Origin: Deinococcus psychrotolerans | GTDB taxonomy: Bacteria; Deinococcota; Deinococci; Deinococcales; Deinococcaceae | Direction of reading: 5' to 3' | Length of the DNA stretch: 64,000 nt | Assembly: GCF_003860465.1 (NCBI RefSeq) | Contig: NZ_CP034183.1 | Location: 2,311,501-2,375,500, forward strand | In this document: one piece after another, positions 20,835 to 29,481 of the stretch | How the letters are laid out: the number at the start of each line of letters is the position of its first letter | Position numbering within the stretch: position 1 is the stretch's first letter | Program-made: the position numbers and the translations under genes | Notes under the pieces: generated by a model | The model's input: the letters and a program-made list of their open reading frames with translations, nothing else | What the model was told of the DNA's origin: nothing | The model's database searches: none

Positions 20835-22705
20835 TACACGTCTCCTTGCTGATCGGGTTGTTCGATGCCCGGCACGGTGGCGGGGTCAGGGACTTGATCT
20901 GAATGGGCAACCCCCACGTGGCCGCTTTGCTCGGCGAGTTGCTCGGGCAGTTCGGTTCCCGGCAAAAAGCGGTGCTGCTGATGGGTGTCCTCGGGGGGCG
21001 GCTCGGCTGAGTTGAGGGGCAAAGCGCCCAGCGGCGGCTCCTGCTCTCCTTGCTGAGCCTGACTTTGACTCTGGGTGCCGCCCCCGCTTTGCGACTGGCT
21101 TTGCGATTGCGACTGGCCCGCTGCGGCCTCATCTAGCGGCGCGTTTTGCAAGTGGCGCTGGGCTGGCCCCGACGCTCCGCCCAGCGGCCAGTGCGGCTGA
21201 CCCGGCGAGACGAGACCGCCTTGCAGCGGTGCACCTTGAAACTGGCTTTGAATCTGGGCGTTCACCGGGCCGTCGTGATCCAGCACCCAAGTGTCTTTGG
21301 AGCCGCCGCCCTGCGAGGAATTGACCACCAACGAGCCGCGCTTGAGCGCCACCCGCGTCAGGCCGCCGGGGATAATGGAAACGTCTTGGCCCACCAGAAT
21401 GTAAGGGCGCAGGTCTATGTGGGCCGCCTCGAAATCACCGGAATCCGGATAAAAGGTGGGGTGACGCGACAAGCCCACCACCGGCTGTCCGATGTAGTTG
21501 CGGGGATTTTCGCGCACCTGCACCAAGAAGTCCGTCACTTCCTGCTGGGTGGAGGCCGGGCCGATCAGCATGCCGTAGCCGCCCGCCTCGCCCACCGCCT
21601 TGATCACCAGTTCCGAGGCGTTTTCGAGCATGTACCCGAGTTGGTCTTTGTCCCAGCCCAGATACGTGGGAACGTTGCCCAAGATGGCCTTCTCACCGAG
21701 GTAATACTCGATCATCTGCGGCACGTAGGCGTAAACGGCTTTGTCGTCGGCCACGCCCGCGCCGATGGCGTTGGCAATGGCGACCCGGCCCTGACGGTAC
21801 ACCTCCACCAAGCCCGGCACGCCCAGCGCCGAGTCGCGCCGGAAGGTCAGCGGATCGAGGAATTCGTCGTCGACGCGGCGGTAGATCACGTCCACTTGGG
21901 TGCGCCCGTTGGTGGTCCGCATCCAGACGCGGCCATTGTCCACAAACAAATCACGGCCCTCGACGAGTTCGACGCCCATCTGCTGAGCGAGGTAAGCGTG
22001 CTCAAAGTAAGCGCTGTTGTACATCCCCGGCGTCAGCAGCACCACGGTGGCTTCCGGCGCACGCGGGCTGAGCGAACTGAGCACGCGCAGCAGTTCGTTG
22101 GGGTAGTGCTGCACCGTCCGTACGCCCTGCGAATCGAACATGCCCGGATAGATGCGGGTCATGGCGGCGCGGTTGGCCAGCAGGTAGCTCACGCCGCTGG
22201 GCGAGCGCAAATTGTCTTCCAAAACCAGATAGTTGCCCTGCTCATCGCGGATCAAATCGCTGCCGACGATGTGGGTATACACGCCCAGCGGCACTTTGAG
22301 GCCGTGAACTTCGCGCCGGAAGTGGCTCGACGAATACACCAACTCGCTGGGAATGATTCCTTCCTTAAGGATCTGGGCGTCGCTGTAAATGTCGCGCAAA
22401 AAGGCATTGAGCGCCTTGACGCGCTGGGTCAGGCCCGCTTCCAAAGTGGCCCACTCGCTCGCCGGGATGATGCGCGGCACCGGATCAAACGGAAAGGTGC
22501 GCTCGGTTCCGGCACTGTCGCCGTAGACGGTAAAGGTGATGCCTTGGTTGCGAAAAGCCAAGTCGAGCAATGAGCGCCGCCGCTCAAATTCCGGGACACC
22601 GAGGCGCTCTAAATACGCTTGCACGCCCTGATAATGGGGCCTGACCGCGCCGTCCGGGGTAAACATCTCATCAAAAAAACGTTCTCCCTGCTGGTAATTT
22701 TGCAT
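20834..22705 (-). CDS. Circularly permuted type 2 ATP-grasp protein with Gln/Ser-rich tail
   Basis: 623 residues. Residues 1 to about 490 form the ATP-grasp ligase of the DUF404/DUF407 type, with landmarks NLRSPSGVSYLLANR, VIYRRVDDEFLDP, KAVGEAGGYGMLIGP and SSQGGGSKDTWVL. Such enzymes join an acid to an amine using ATP; the substrate is unknown. From about residue 495 the chain turns into a low-complexity tail rich in Gln, Ser, Pro and Glu with a QS dipeptide run, which the family normally lacks. Start ATG 22705 follows GGAGGAAGGAC. It is the first gene of the ATP-grasp/alpha-E/transglutaminase operon. Confidence 0.9.
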   Translation of the reverse strand: MQNYQQGERFFDEMFTPDGAVRPHYQGVQAYLERLGVPEFERRRSLLDLAFRNQGITFTVYGDSAGTERTFPFDPVPRIIPASEWATLEAGLTQRVKALNAFLRDIYSDAQILKEGIIPSELVYSSSHFRREVHGLKVPLGVYTHIVGSDLIRDEQGNYLVLEDNLRSPSGVSYLLANRAAMTRIYPGMFDSQGVRTVQHYPNELLRVLSSLSPRAPEATVVLLTPGMYNSAYFEHAYLAQQMGVELVEGRDLFVDNGRVWMRTTNGRTQVDVIYRRVDDEFLDPLTFRRDSALGVPGLVEVYRQGRVAIANAIGAGVADDKAVYAYVPQMIEYYLGEKAILGNVPTYLGWDKDQLGYMLENASELVIKAVGEAGGYGMLIGPASTQQEVTDFLVQVRENPRNYIGQPVVGLSRHPTFYPDSGDFEAAHIDLRPYILVGQDVSIIPGGLTRVALKRGSLVVNSSQGGGSKDTWVLDHDGPVNAQIQSQFQGAPLQGGLVSPGQPHWPLGGASGPAQRHLQNAPLDEAAAGQSQSQSQSQSGGGTQSQSQAQQGEQEPPLGALPLNSAEPPPEDTHQQHRFLPGTELPEQLAEQSGHVGVAHSDQVPDPATVPGIEQPDQQGDV

Positions 22706-22845
22706 GTCCTTCCTCCCGAAACGTGCGTTCAGGATAGCGGAATGCGGCGCGGGCCGTTAAGTTCGATCCAAAGAATTTGCTCACGCTATGGGCCTCACGG
22801 GTGCGGTGGGCCGAGTTGCACAGGAAGTGAGGATAAACGCCTGAC

Positions 22846-22896
22846 CCACACATAAGCCGGAAACCTACAATCGTCAGGCTTCCGGCTTATGTGTGG
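22846..22896. repeat. Long inverted repeat between regulator and ATP-grasp operon
   Basis: Two 21-base arms, 22846-22866 and 22876-22896, complementary except for one central pair, around a 9-base loop. No T run on either side. Lies between the end of the OmpR-type regulator (22945) and the start of the ATP-grasp gene (22705), both minus strand, so it may act as a terminator or RNA 3'-end hairpin. Confidence 0.75.
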
Positions 22897-22944
22897 AGAG
22901 GTGAAGCTCGGCGGCGTGCTGAACTCGGGATTCGGCGCGGACGC

Positions 22945-23604
22945 CTACGCCTGCAAGACGTAGCCGACGTTGCGGATGGTGCGAACCCTCAGGGTGCTGC
23001 CCACCGATTCCAGTTTTTTGCGGAGCTGCGAAATTCGCACTTCCACGCTGTTGGAGTTGGGCGTTTCCCAGCCGTAGAGGTGAGATTCGATGTCGGCCCG
23101 CGAAAAGACCCGCTCGGGCGTCCTCATCATCAGCTCCAGGATGCGCGACTCGTGCTCGGTGAGGTTGACGTGCTGCTCCTCGGCGGTGAGTGTCAGACTA
23201 CTGGTCGACAAGCTGGTGTTGCCCAGATTGACGCTACCGCCCGAAGCGGTGCGCCGCAGCAGAGCGCTGATGCGGGCGTCAAGTTCGGGCATGGCAAACG
23301 GCTTGGTGAGGTAATCGTCGGCTCCGGCATTGAGCCCCGCGACCCGCTCCTGCACGTGGCTGCGGGCCGAGAGCACCAAAACCGGTGTCGAGCTGTACTG
23401 CCGCAGCGACTGCACCAAGTCCAGGCCGTTGCCGTCGGGCAAGTTGAGATCGAGCAAAATCAGTTGGGCGCTGTGCGTGCCCAGCCAATTTTGGGCCTCG
23501 GCCAGGGTGGCGGCGTGAAAGACCTGATAATCCGCGCTGAGGTAATCGCGCAGCAGCGGCCCCAAATGGGGATCGTCCTCGACAATCAAAATCTGTGAGA
23601 GCAT
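22945..23604 (-). CDS. OmpR/PhoB-type response regulator
   Basis: 219 residues: receiver with Asp9-Asp10-type pocket (VEDDPHLG), phospho-acceptor Asp52 in [13 protein letters not shown] and switch lysine in [11 protein letters not shown], then a winged-helix DNA-binding domain (about 125-219) containing [16 protein letters not shown] and [15 protein letters not shown] 23604 is used because AAAGGAG lies five bases upstream; the frame's earlier GTG adds two residues and crowds that site. No kinase is adjacent; the sensor kinase at 49473 is one unproven candidate. Confidence 0.94.
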   Translation of the reverse strand: MLSQILIVEDDPHLGPLLRDYLSADYQVFHAATLAEAQNWLGTHSAQLILLDLNLPDGNGLDLVQSLRQYSSTPVLVLSARSHVQERVAGLNAGADDYLTKPFAMPELDARISALLRRTASGGSVNLGNTSLSTSSLTLTAEEQHVNLTEHESRILELMMRTPERVFSRADIESHLYGWETPNSNSVEVRISQLRKKLESVGSTLRVRTIRNVGYVLQA

Positions 23605-23659
23605 AACCACTCCTTTGGGAAGCGCGGGCGGGGGAGACGGGAGAGCAGGCCGGCGAATG

Positions 23660-24070
23660 TTACTTCTTGGGGTCTTTTTCAGGCGCAGTTTTGAGGCCCG
23701 GCAAACTCACGTTTTGCCCGGCACTTTGCACCGATAAATTCAGTTTGAAGCTGCCCAAAAATTTACTCAGCGTGACATTCTCGGTGTTGTCGGGGACATT
23801 GATGTTGAGGACACCATTTTTGAGGAGGCCGTCATAGCGGGGAGCCAGGCCGCTGTAAGCCGCCTTTTCGGTGCTGTCGCGGGCAAAGAGAACCACCACC
23901 GGGCCGCTGTAATCGGTCACGAGTTGCAAATTGAGTTTGCTGGCGCTGACTTCACCGTAGCCGAGCTTGGTCTGCAAATCTCTGTCCCAGACAATGACTT
24001 GCAGCGCTCCTGCGCTGGCGGACAGCAACATGGCGAAAAGGAAAATCAGGGCGGGGCGTTTCATCATCAT
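23660..24070 (-). CDS. Secreted hypothetical protein
   Basis: About 136 residues. A hydrophobic signal sequence ([18 protein letters not shown]) with a likely cleavage after AGA is followed by a beta-rich domain with no family I recognise and a Lys/Pro-rich end. Three consecutive ATG codons (24070, 24067, 24064) make the exact start uncertain. It ends 50 bp upstream of the OmpR-type regulator on the same strand. Confidence 0.65.
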   Translation of the reverse strand: MMMKRPALIFLFAMLLSASAGALQVIVWDRDLQTKLGYGEVSASKLNLQLVTDYSGPVVVLFARDSTEKAAYSGLAPRYDGLLKNGVLNINVPDNTENVTLSKFLGSFKLNLSVQSAGQNVSLPGLKTAPEKDPKK

Positions 24071-24271
24071 AAATACCGACACTTTTACAGAATTTGACTC
24101 ACCGCTCAGTAAGCGTTTAGACGCTGGTATAGTCTACGGTCTGGTAAGCCGTTCACCAACTTTCACGTTAGGGGGCAACGCTTAACCCCCCAACTGGGCG
24201 GCGGCGGCGCTGCTCAGCCTTAATTTAACGGGTGAACCTGACTCCGCTATGACAGGCTGAGTGCGTCAGCC

Positions 24272-26236
24272 TTAAAGGTTGGGAGCCAACCCGGGCTGCG
24301 CGTCAAGGTCGGTTTCCGCGCTTTCCACCTCTGCGCTCCCCACTTCGCCACTCCCCACCTCACCACTCCCCACCTCACCACTCCACAGCGCCTGCATTTG
24401 CCCGCTGCGGGAAAGCAGTTCGCCCAACTGGCCTTGATCCACGACGCGGCCTTCATCCAGCACGATGATCCGGTCGGCCCGCAGCAGGGCGGCGCGTCGG
24501 TGCGAGACCACCAAGCAGGTGGCGTCGGGGAGTTCACCCGCCAGGCCCGCCCAGAGTTGGCGCTCGGTTTCGGCGTCGAGGGCGCTGGAGACGTCATCAA
24601 AGATCAGCAGATCGGCTTGCTGCGCCAGCATCCGCGCCACGGCTGAGCGCTGGAGTTGCCCGCCCGACAGTTTGACGCCCCGCGCTCCGACTTGGGTCGA
24701 TAAGCCCTGCGGCAACTCGCTCAAATCCTGCTGCATGACGGCCAATTTAAGCGCCTGTGCCAGAGCGCTGCCGTCTTCGTCGGGTGCGCCCATCAGCACG
24801 TTGTCTCTCAGGCTGTCGCTGAACAGTTGCGGCAACTGCGCAGTGTAGGCGCTGCGGGGCGGCACAAAAAATGAAGCGGGATCGCTGACGACGTCCCCGT
24901 TCCAAGTGATCTCGCCGCCCGCCGGAATCAGGCCCAGCAGGGCGCGAACCAAAGTGCTTTTGCCGCTGCCGATGCGTCCGGTGATCACCACGAATTCGCC
25001 GCGTTTGAGGTCGAACGAAGCGTCGAGTATGCCGCGCCCGCTGTCATGCACGGCGCTGAGGTGACGCACCTGCAAGCTCTCGAACGGCGCGGCTTCACGG
25101 CGTGGGGGCACGGCCGGCGGCCCGCCCTCCAAATTCTCCTTGTCCAGATACAGCGGGTGGTGGGCCACCATTTCGCTCATCGGCGCGTCTTGCAGGAGAC
25201 GCTGCATCCGCTCAAAGCTGACCCCGGTGCGGCGGTGGCGGGCGATCATGTCGCCGAAGTAACCCATCGAGCCGGTTAGGCGCGGCAGCAGCGCAAAAAA
25301 CAGCACGAAGTCGCCGATGGTCATCTGCCCTTTCAAGATCAGGTTTGCGCCCAGCAGCAGCACCGCGCCCACGCCGAGGTTGATCATGTTGATGTTGACG
25401 CCTTTGATCAGCTCGGTCAGCAGCACGTCTCTCAGCGCCGCCGCCTTGCGGGTTTCGCCCAAGTCGCTGAGGTGCCCCACCATCTGCGTCTCACGCGCCG
25501 AGAGCTTGACGGCGCTGACGGCCCCGAAGGTTTCGCCGATAAAGTCGGTGACGCGGGCGGTGGCCTGACGCATCCGGCGGCGGTAACTGCGAATTTGCGG
25601 TGTGAGGCGCTGCACGAAAATGATCACCAGCAGCAGGGGAGCGCAGATGACCAAGGTGATGGTGGAATCGACCCGCCACATCAGGGTGATGGCAATGACG
25701 CTGTAAAGCAGGAATCCGCCCGCGTCTAGCCAGGCTTCGGTGTTGGCGGCCACGTCGTCCACGTCGTCGCGGAAGCGGCTGACCGCCTCGGCGGGGGTGT
25801 CGGGGAGGCGGCGCGAACCGGAAGCCAGCAGCAGGTGGGCCAGCAAATTGCGGCGCAGCAAAGCGTCTAAGGTAAACCAAATTTTGAACCACGCCCGAAC
25901 TGCGAAGTAAAACACCCCGAAGCGGGCAAAGCGGGCGGCAGCGAAGTACGCGACGGCCAGCCAAGCCGCCGTGATCGCGGTTTGCCGAACCGAGGCTGCT
26001 TGTCCCGCGCTGCCTAAAGTCTGGGCCTCGCCCAAGTGAGCAAAAATCCTTGAGACGAAATAGCTGAAAATGGCGGGCAAGGTGTGAAAGCTCGTCCAAG
26101 CCGCCACGTTGAAGGCAAACAGCGCAGGCTTGTAAGCAAACAAGCGGCGCATCAACTTGAGGGTCGGGACTTCGGCCGCTGTGGGGGAGGTGACGACTGT
26201 TGGGGAGGCCACTTTGGAAGAAGCGGGAGCGCTCAT
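24272..26236 (-). CDS. ABC exporter half, degenerate-site subunit
   Basis: 654 residues: six-helix type I exporter domain (about 30-330), then the nucleotide-binding domain with Walker A GRIGSGKST, intact signature LSGGQ and Walker B LLIFDDVSS, where the normal catalytic Glu is Asp. It overlaps the preceding ABC gene by 4 bp (ATGA), so the two form a heterodimer of the TmrAB/TM287-288 kind with one impaired ATP site. The C-terminus carries a five-residue repeat (GEVGS) encoded by a 15-bp tandem repeat at 24338-24383. Likely substrates are lipids, peptides or drugs; not resolved. Confidence 0.9.
   Translation of the reverse strand: MSAPASSKVASPTVVTSPTAAEVPTLKLMRRLFAYKPALFAFNVAAWTSFHTLPAIFSYFVSRIFAHLGEAQTLGSAGQAASVRQTAITAAWLAVAYFAAARFARFGVFYFAVRAWFKIWFTLDALLRRNLLAHLLLASGSRRLPDTPAEAVSRFRDDVDDVAANTEAWLDAGGFLLYSVIAITLMWRVDSTITLVICAPLLLVIIFVQRLTPQIRSYRRRMRQATARVTDFIGETFGAVSAVKLSARETQMVGHLSDLGETRKAAALRDVLLTELIKGVNINMINLGVGAVLLLGANLILKGQMTIGDFVLFFALLPRLTGSMGYFGDMIARHRRTGVSFERMQRLLQDAPMSEMVAHHPLYLDKENLEGGPPAVPPRREAAPFESLQVRHLSAVHDSGRGILDASFDLKRGEFVVITGRIGSGKSTLVRALLGLIPAGGEITWNGDVVSDPASFFVPPRSAYTAQLPQLFSDSLRDNVLMGAPDEDGSALAQALKLAVMQQDLSELPQGLSTQVGARGVKLSGGQLQRSAVARMLAQQADLLIFDDVSSALDAETERQLWAGLAGELPDATCLVVSHRRAALLRADRIIVLDEGRVVDQGQLGELLSRSGQMQALWSGEVGSGEVGSGEVGSAEVESAETDLDAQPGLAPNL
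24338..24383 (-). repeat. 15-bp tandem repeat encoding GEVGS units
   Basis: About three in-frame copies of a 15-bp unit (plus-strand CCACTCCCCACCTCA and close variants) near the 3' end of the ABC exporter gene. It lengthens a hydrophilic tail after the ATPase domain and keeps frame, so copy changes would alter tail length only. Confidence 0.85.
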
Positions 26237-28053
26237 GCCAGCACCTCACGGATTTCGGCAGCCAAATCGGCGGGCAAGTCGTCGAGTTCGCTGTACTGGG
26301 CGGCGGCCAGCAGCTTGGCGTACTGGCTGTTGGGGTCGCGGGCCAGCTGCTCACGTGTACCGAATTCCAGCACTTTTCCCGCGCCCAGCACCAAGATGTC
26401 GTCGGCGCGGGCCACTGTGTCGAGGCGGTGGGCAATCACGACGGCGCTGCGGCTGGTCAGGAGGCGCTGCATGGCCGCCGTCAATCGGGCTTCGGTGGCT
26501 GGATCGAGGCGGCTGCTGGGTTCGTCGAGCAAAATCACGCCGGGGTCTTGCAGCATCACGCGGGCAAAGGCCAGCAGTTGCGCTTCGCCAGCCGACAAGC
26601 TGCCGGCTGGCAAACGGGTACTCAGGCCCTCTGGTAAGCTCTCGGCCCAGCCCAGTAAGCCGACTTCGGCCAGCGCTTCCCGCACCCTCTCGTCGGGGAT
26701 GTGAGCGTCGAAAAAAGTCAGGTTGTCGCGCACCGAAGCTTGAAAGAGTTGCACGTCTTGAGTCACCACCGCGATTCGGCTTCTTAGCGAGGTCAGATCG
26801 GCGTCCACGGTCGACACGCCGCCCAGCTTGACGCGGCCGGAAGTCGGATCGTAGAGGCGCGACACCAAGCGGGTCAGGGTGGATTTGCCGCTGCCGGTAC
26901 GGCCCAGCAGGCCCAAGGTGCGGCCCGCGCCGAGCGTGAAGGTGAGGTGGCTCAGCACGCGGGCGTCGTCCTCGCCTTCGTAGGCAAACGACACGTCCTC
27001 AAATTCCAGGGACAGCGCTCCGGCGGGCAAGTGCTGTGTGCCGGACGGCAACGCGGACGTGAGGCTCAGGATTTCACCGACCCGCAGCAAGCTGGCCCCG
27101 GCTTTTTGCACGTCTTGAAGCTGCTGGGTCAGCTGGTCAATCGGCTCTTCGACCATGCTCATGTACTGGTAGAGCAGCAGCGCCGTGCCGATGGTGATCG
27201 CGCCCGAACCGTACAGGCCCACCGCTGCGCCGATGACGCCGACGTAGCCGAGGGTAAACATCAACATGCTGAATTGCCAAACCGCCGTCCGCTCGACGCC
27301 CGCCGTCATCAGGCGCTGAAAATAGCCGCGTTGCACGCCCAAAAACTTGCGAAGGGTGTACTCGCCGCCGCCGAGTGAGCGCACGTCGTCTAAGCCCGAC
27401 AAGCGCTCCTCGATAAAGCCGAACAACTTGGCGCTGCCCTCGCGCTCGTGGCGGGTGGGTTCGATCCCGCGCCGCCGCACGTGGTTCATTCCGTAGAGCG
27501 TCAGCGCCACGAACGCCAGTACGCCGAGGCCCAGCCAGGCTTCTTCCCTGAAAAACATCACCACGCTGCCGGTCAGCAGCAAAGCCGCGCCGAATACCCG
27601 CACCGCGAACTGCGAAAAAAAGTTGCTGAGCGCTGTGACGTCGCCGTCGATGCGCTCGATCATTTCGCCGGGGGTGCGCTCTTTGTGGTAGCTCATGTCC
27701 AGCGAGAGCAGGTGGGCCAGTAAGTCGCTCCGGAGGCGGTTGGTGGCACTCCAACCAATGATGGCTCCCAGATAGGTTGCGCCCGCTGAGAGCAGCTGCA
27801 CCACCAAGGCCACGCCGATATAGCTCAGGCTCAGGCGGGTCAGGCTGGGCAAAGCGCTCAGGCCCGCGCCGTTTTTGCCGAGCGCCGCCGTCGCCGTATC
27901 GACAAAGCGGGCGATCAGTTGCGGCAAAGTCAGGGTCAGCAGCACACTGCCGATCAGGAGAGCGGCCAGCAGCAGTACACGCGGCCACATCGGCAGCAGA
28001 TAAGTTCCCAGCACTCTGAGGGCTGGAGCGGAAGAAGCAGCGGGCGCAGACAT
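26233..28053 (-). CDS. ABC exporter half, catalytic-site subunit
   Basis: 606 residues: transmembrane domain (about 15-310), then the nucleotide-binding domain with Walker A GRTGSGKST and Walker B VILLDEPSS with the catalytic Glu. The signature is altered to LSAGE instead of LSGGQ. Together with the downstream subunit (LSGGQ but Asp in Walker B) this gives one complete composite ATP site and one with both changes, the classic asymmetric exporter. TAGTCT on the minus strand is six bases before the ATG, so the operon message is predicted leaderless. Confidence 0.92.
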   Translation of the reverse strand: MSAPAASSAPALRVLGTYLLPMWPRVLLLAALLIGSVLLTLTLPQLIARFVDTATAALGKNGAGLSALPSLTRLSLSYIGVALVVQLLSAGATYLGAIIGWSATNRLRSDLLAHLLSLDMSYHKERTPGEMIERIDGDVTALSNFFSQFAVRVFGAALLLTGSVVMFFREEAWLGLGVLAFVALTLYGMNHVRRRGIEPTRHEREGSAKLFGFIEERLSGLDDVRSLGGGEYTLRKFLGVQRGYFQRLMTAGVERTAVWQFSMLMFTLGYVGVIGAAVGLYGSGAITIGTALLLYQYMSMVEEPIDQLTQQLQDVQKAGASLLRVGEILSLTSALPSGTQHLPAGALSLEFEDVSFAYEGEDDARVLSHLTFTLGAGRTLGLLGRTGSGKSTLTRLVSRLYDPTSGRVKLGGVSTVDADLTSLRSRIAVVTQDVQLFQASVRDNLTFFDAHIPDERVREALAEVGLLGWAESLPEGLSTRLPAGSLSAGEAQLLAFARVMLQDPGVILLDEPSSRLDPATEARLTAAMQRLLTSRSAVVIAHRLDTVARADDILVLGAGKVLEFGTREQLARDPNSQYAKLLAAAQYSELDDLPADLAAEIREVLA

Positions 28054-28151
28054 CTGTTTAGACTACGCCTAGAGCGTAAAGGACGCATACGCCAGATGGC
28101 GGGGTGGGGTATCCCGTTGTAGACCATTTACCGTTTTGCTAGCGTCTGCTT

Positions 28152-28796
28152 GTGCAGGGTTCATCTGGCTCGGCCACACCAAAACCACCCTCTTATGCAC
28201 TGGGAATGTTGCTCAATATGGTCTTGCCTGGCAGCGGCTTTAGCTATCTGGGAAACTGGAGAAAGCATTTAAGCTGGATGCAGACTTTTGTGTGGGTGAT
28301 CTATGCGGACAGTTATTTCTGGCATCTGGGACTCTGGGTGCTGGTATTTCCTGTGCTGACTTGGCTGGCAATACAGGTGAATTATCACGTTATGTATGGG
28401 CTATGGAAGCTCCAAGGTTGGCCCCCTTTGCAGAACACCAACAAAGTTGCTGTGATCGGCCTCCATTCGCTCGCTAGTGTTTCAATAATTGCCGTCATGC
28501 TGGCTATCCTACTTTCCATGGCGTCGAACGAAAGACAAAAATCTGGTGAATCAAATTTACAGAATTGTGCCCAGCGGTTGAAAAATATCCAAATAGATTA
28601 CAGGAAATCCCGAGGCATCTACGCAAATCAAAACCAATTGGTCGGAAAATACACTCTGGTATGCAATGGAAATTTTGGTATGACACAGCTGGCCGAATCA
28701 ACCAAAGATGATTTTACTTTCAGGCTAAATGACGCGAATCAGACAAATTATTTTATCACACCAGACTCCTCATCGAAGAATGCTACTTTTAAATAA
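28152..28796 (+). CDS. Polytopic membrane protein with pilin-like C-terminal domain
   Basis: 214 residues. N-terminal part (1-125) has about four hydrophobic spans with aromatic-rich loops; the C-terminal part (about 130-214) is extracytoplasmic in character and aligns with the headgroup of the pilin at 1762-2136: Cys139 and Cys171 have the same 32-residue separation, Tyr157 matches, and DDFTFRLND / YFITPDSSS match the pilin's NDYSFTIRD / YTVTPSS. Visibly more AT-rich than its neighbours. GTG 28152 is six bases after TAGCGT (28140-28145), supporting the start. No known family recognised for the whole chain. Confidence 0.75.
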   Translation: MQGSSGSATPKPPSYALGMLLNMVLPGSGFSYLGNWRKHLSWMQTFVWVIYADSYFWHLGLWVLVFPVLTWLAIQVNYHVMYGLWKLQGWPPLQNTNKVAVIGLHSLASVSIIAVMLAILLSMASNERQKSGESNLQNCAQRLKNIQIDYRKSRGIYANQNQLVGKYTLVCNGNFGMTQLAESTKDDFTFRLNDANQTNYFITPDSSSKNATFK

Positions 28797-28822
28797 GATT
28801 TTTGATTGAATTATCATACTGT

Positions 28823-29275
28823 TCAGCGAATACCCACCGCTACGCCGTCCATCATCAGTTGCTCGTTGAGATTCTTGCCGTTTTTCCACAGCAGTACGCT
28901 TTGAATCTTGCCTTTCTCCACGATTTCAGCTTGGATTCTGGCTCCTTCCGGCACGTACATATTTAAAACGCCTGCCAAAGCGGTTCTGACTTTGACGCCG
29001 GCCAAACGGGTTTTGAGCATGACCGAGCCGTATTTGAGGATGATGTAGCCGTCGGCGTCGACTTTGTCAAAGGTAACGCCGATTTTGACTCGGTTCTTAT
29101 CGTCTTGCTGCTGCACGGCTTGCCAGCTCATCGGCGCAGCGGTGTTGACGGCGGTGGTTTTGGTTGTGGCACTTTCAGCTTGAGCAGCGCCGTAAACGAG
29201 TGCGGCCGATACCAGAACAAAGCAGACCCTACGGTGAGAAAGCAGATGGAACGCAGCAGGTTCATTGACAGTCAT
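28823..29275 (-). CDS. Secreted hypothetical protein
   Basis: About 150 residues with a signal sequence (VCFVLVSAALVYGAAQA, cut after AQA likely) and a beta-rich mature domain ending in a nuclease-tail-like VLLWKNGKNLNEQLMMDGVAVG segment that recalls the C-terminus of staphylococcal-nuclease-fold proteins, though the catalytic Arg/Glu set is not evident. Start ATG 29275 follows AAGGAG by four bases; the longer frame is rejected. Convergent with the membrane protein upstream. Confidence 0.65.
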   Translation of the reverse strand: MTVNEPAAFHLLSHRRVCFVLVSAALVYGAAQAESATTKTTAVNTAAPMSWQAVQQQDDKNRVKIGVTFDKVDADGYIILKYGSVMLKTRLAGVKVRTALAGVLNMYVPEGARIQAEIVEKGKIQSVLLWKNGKNLNEQLMMDGVAVGIR

Positions 29276-29481
29276 GTTTCTCCTTAATCGCAAACCATTT
29301 CAAGTTCAGTCATTCTCACGGAACACGACGTTCAGATCACGGCACCTCGCACAAGTGGAAGTGGTCGGTGGCTGCGGCGCTCAGGGAGGAGCGGTGACTC
29401 AGCTCAAATCCGTAGCGCTGACTTTTTGAAGGTGACTGAACGGCAAAAACAGTTTAGGAAAAGGCGTCTTGCATTCCCCTT

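Noticed and set aside
19816..21132. 438-codon open frame crossing the alpha-E gene
   Set aside because: Arg/Pro/Ala-rich shifted-frame translation; the true frames are the ATP-grasp and alpha-E genes with coupled start and stop.
22846..22896. Possible CRISPR-like or IS-end repeat
   Set aside because: A single hairpin with no further copies or spacers in the window and no transposase.
27455..27480. TTCGATCCC segment resembling a tRNA T-loop
   Set aside because: Lies inside the ABC exporter gene and no cloverleaf can be drawn around it.
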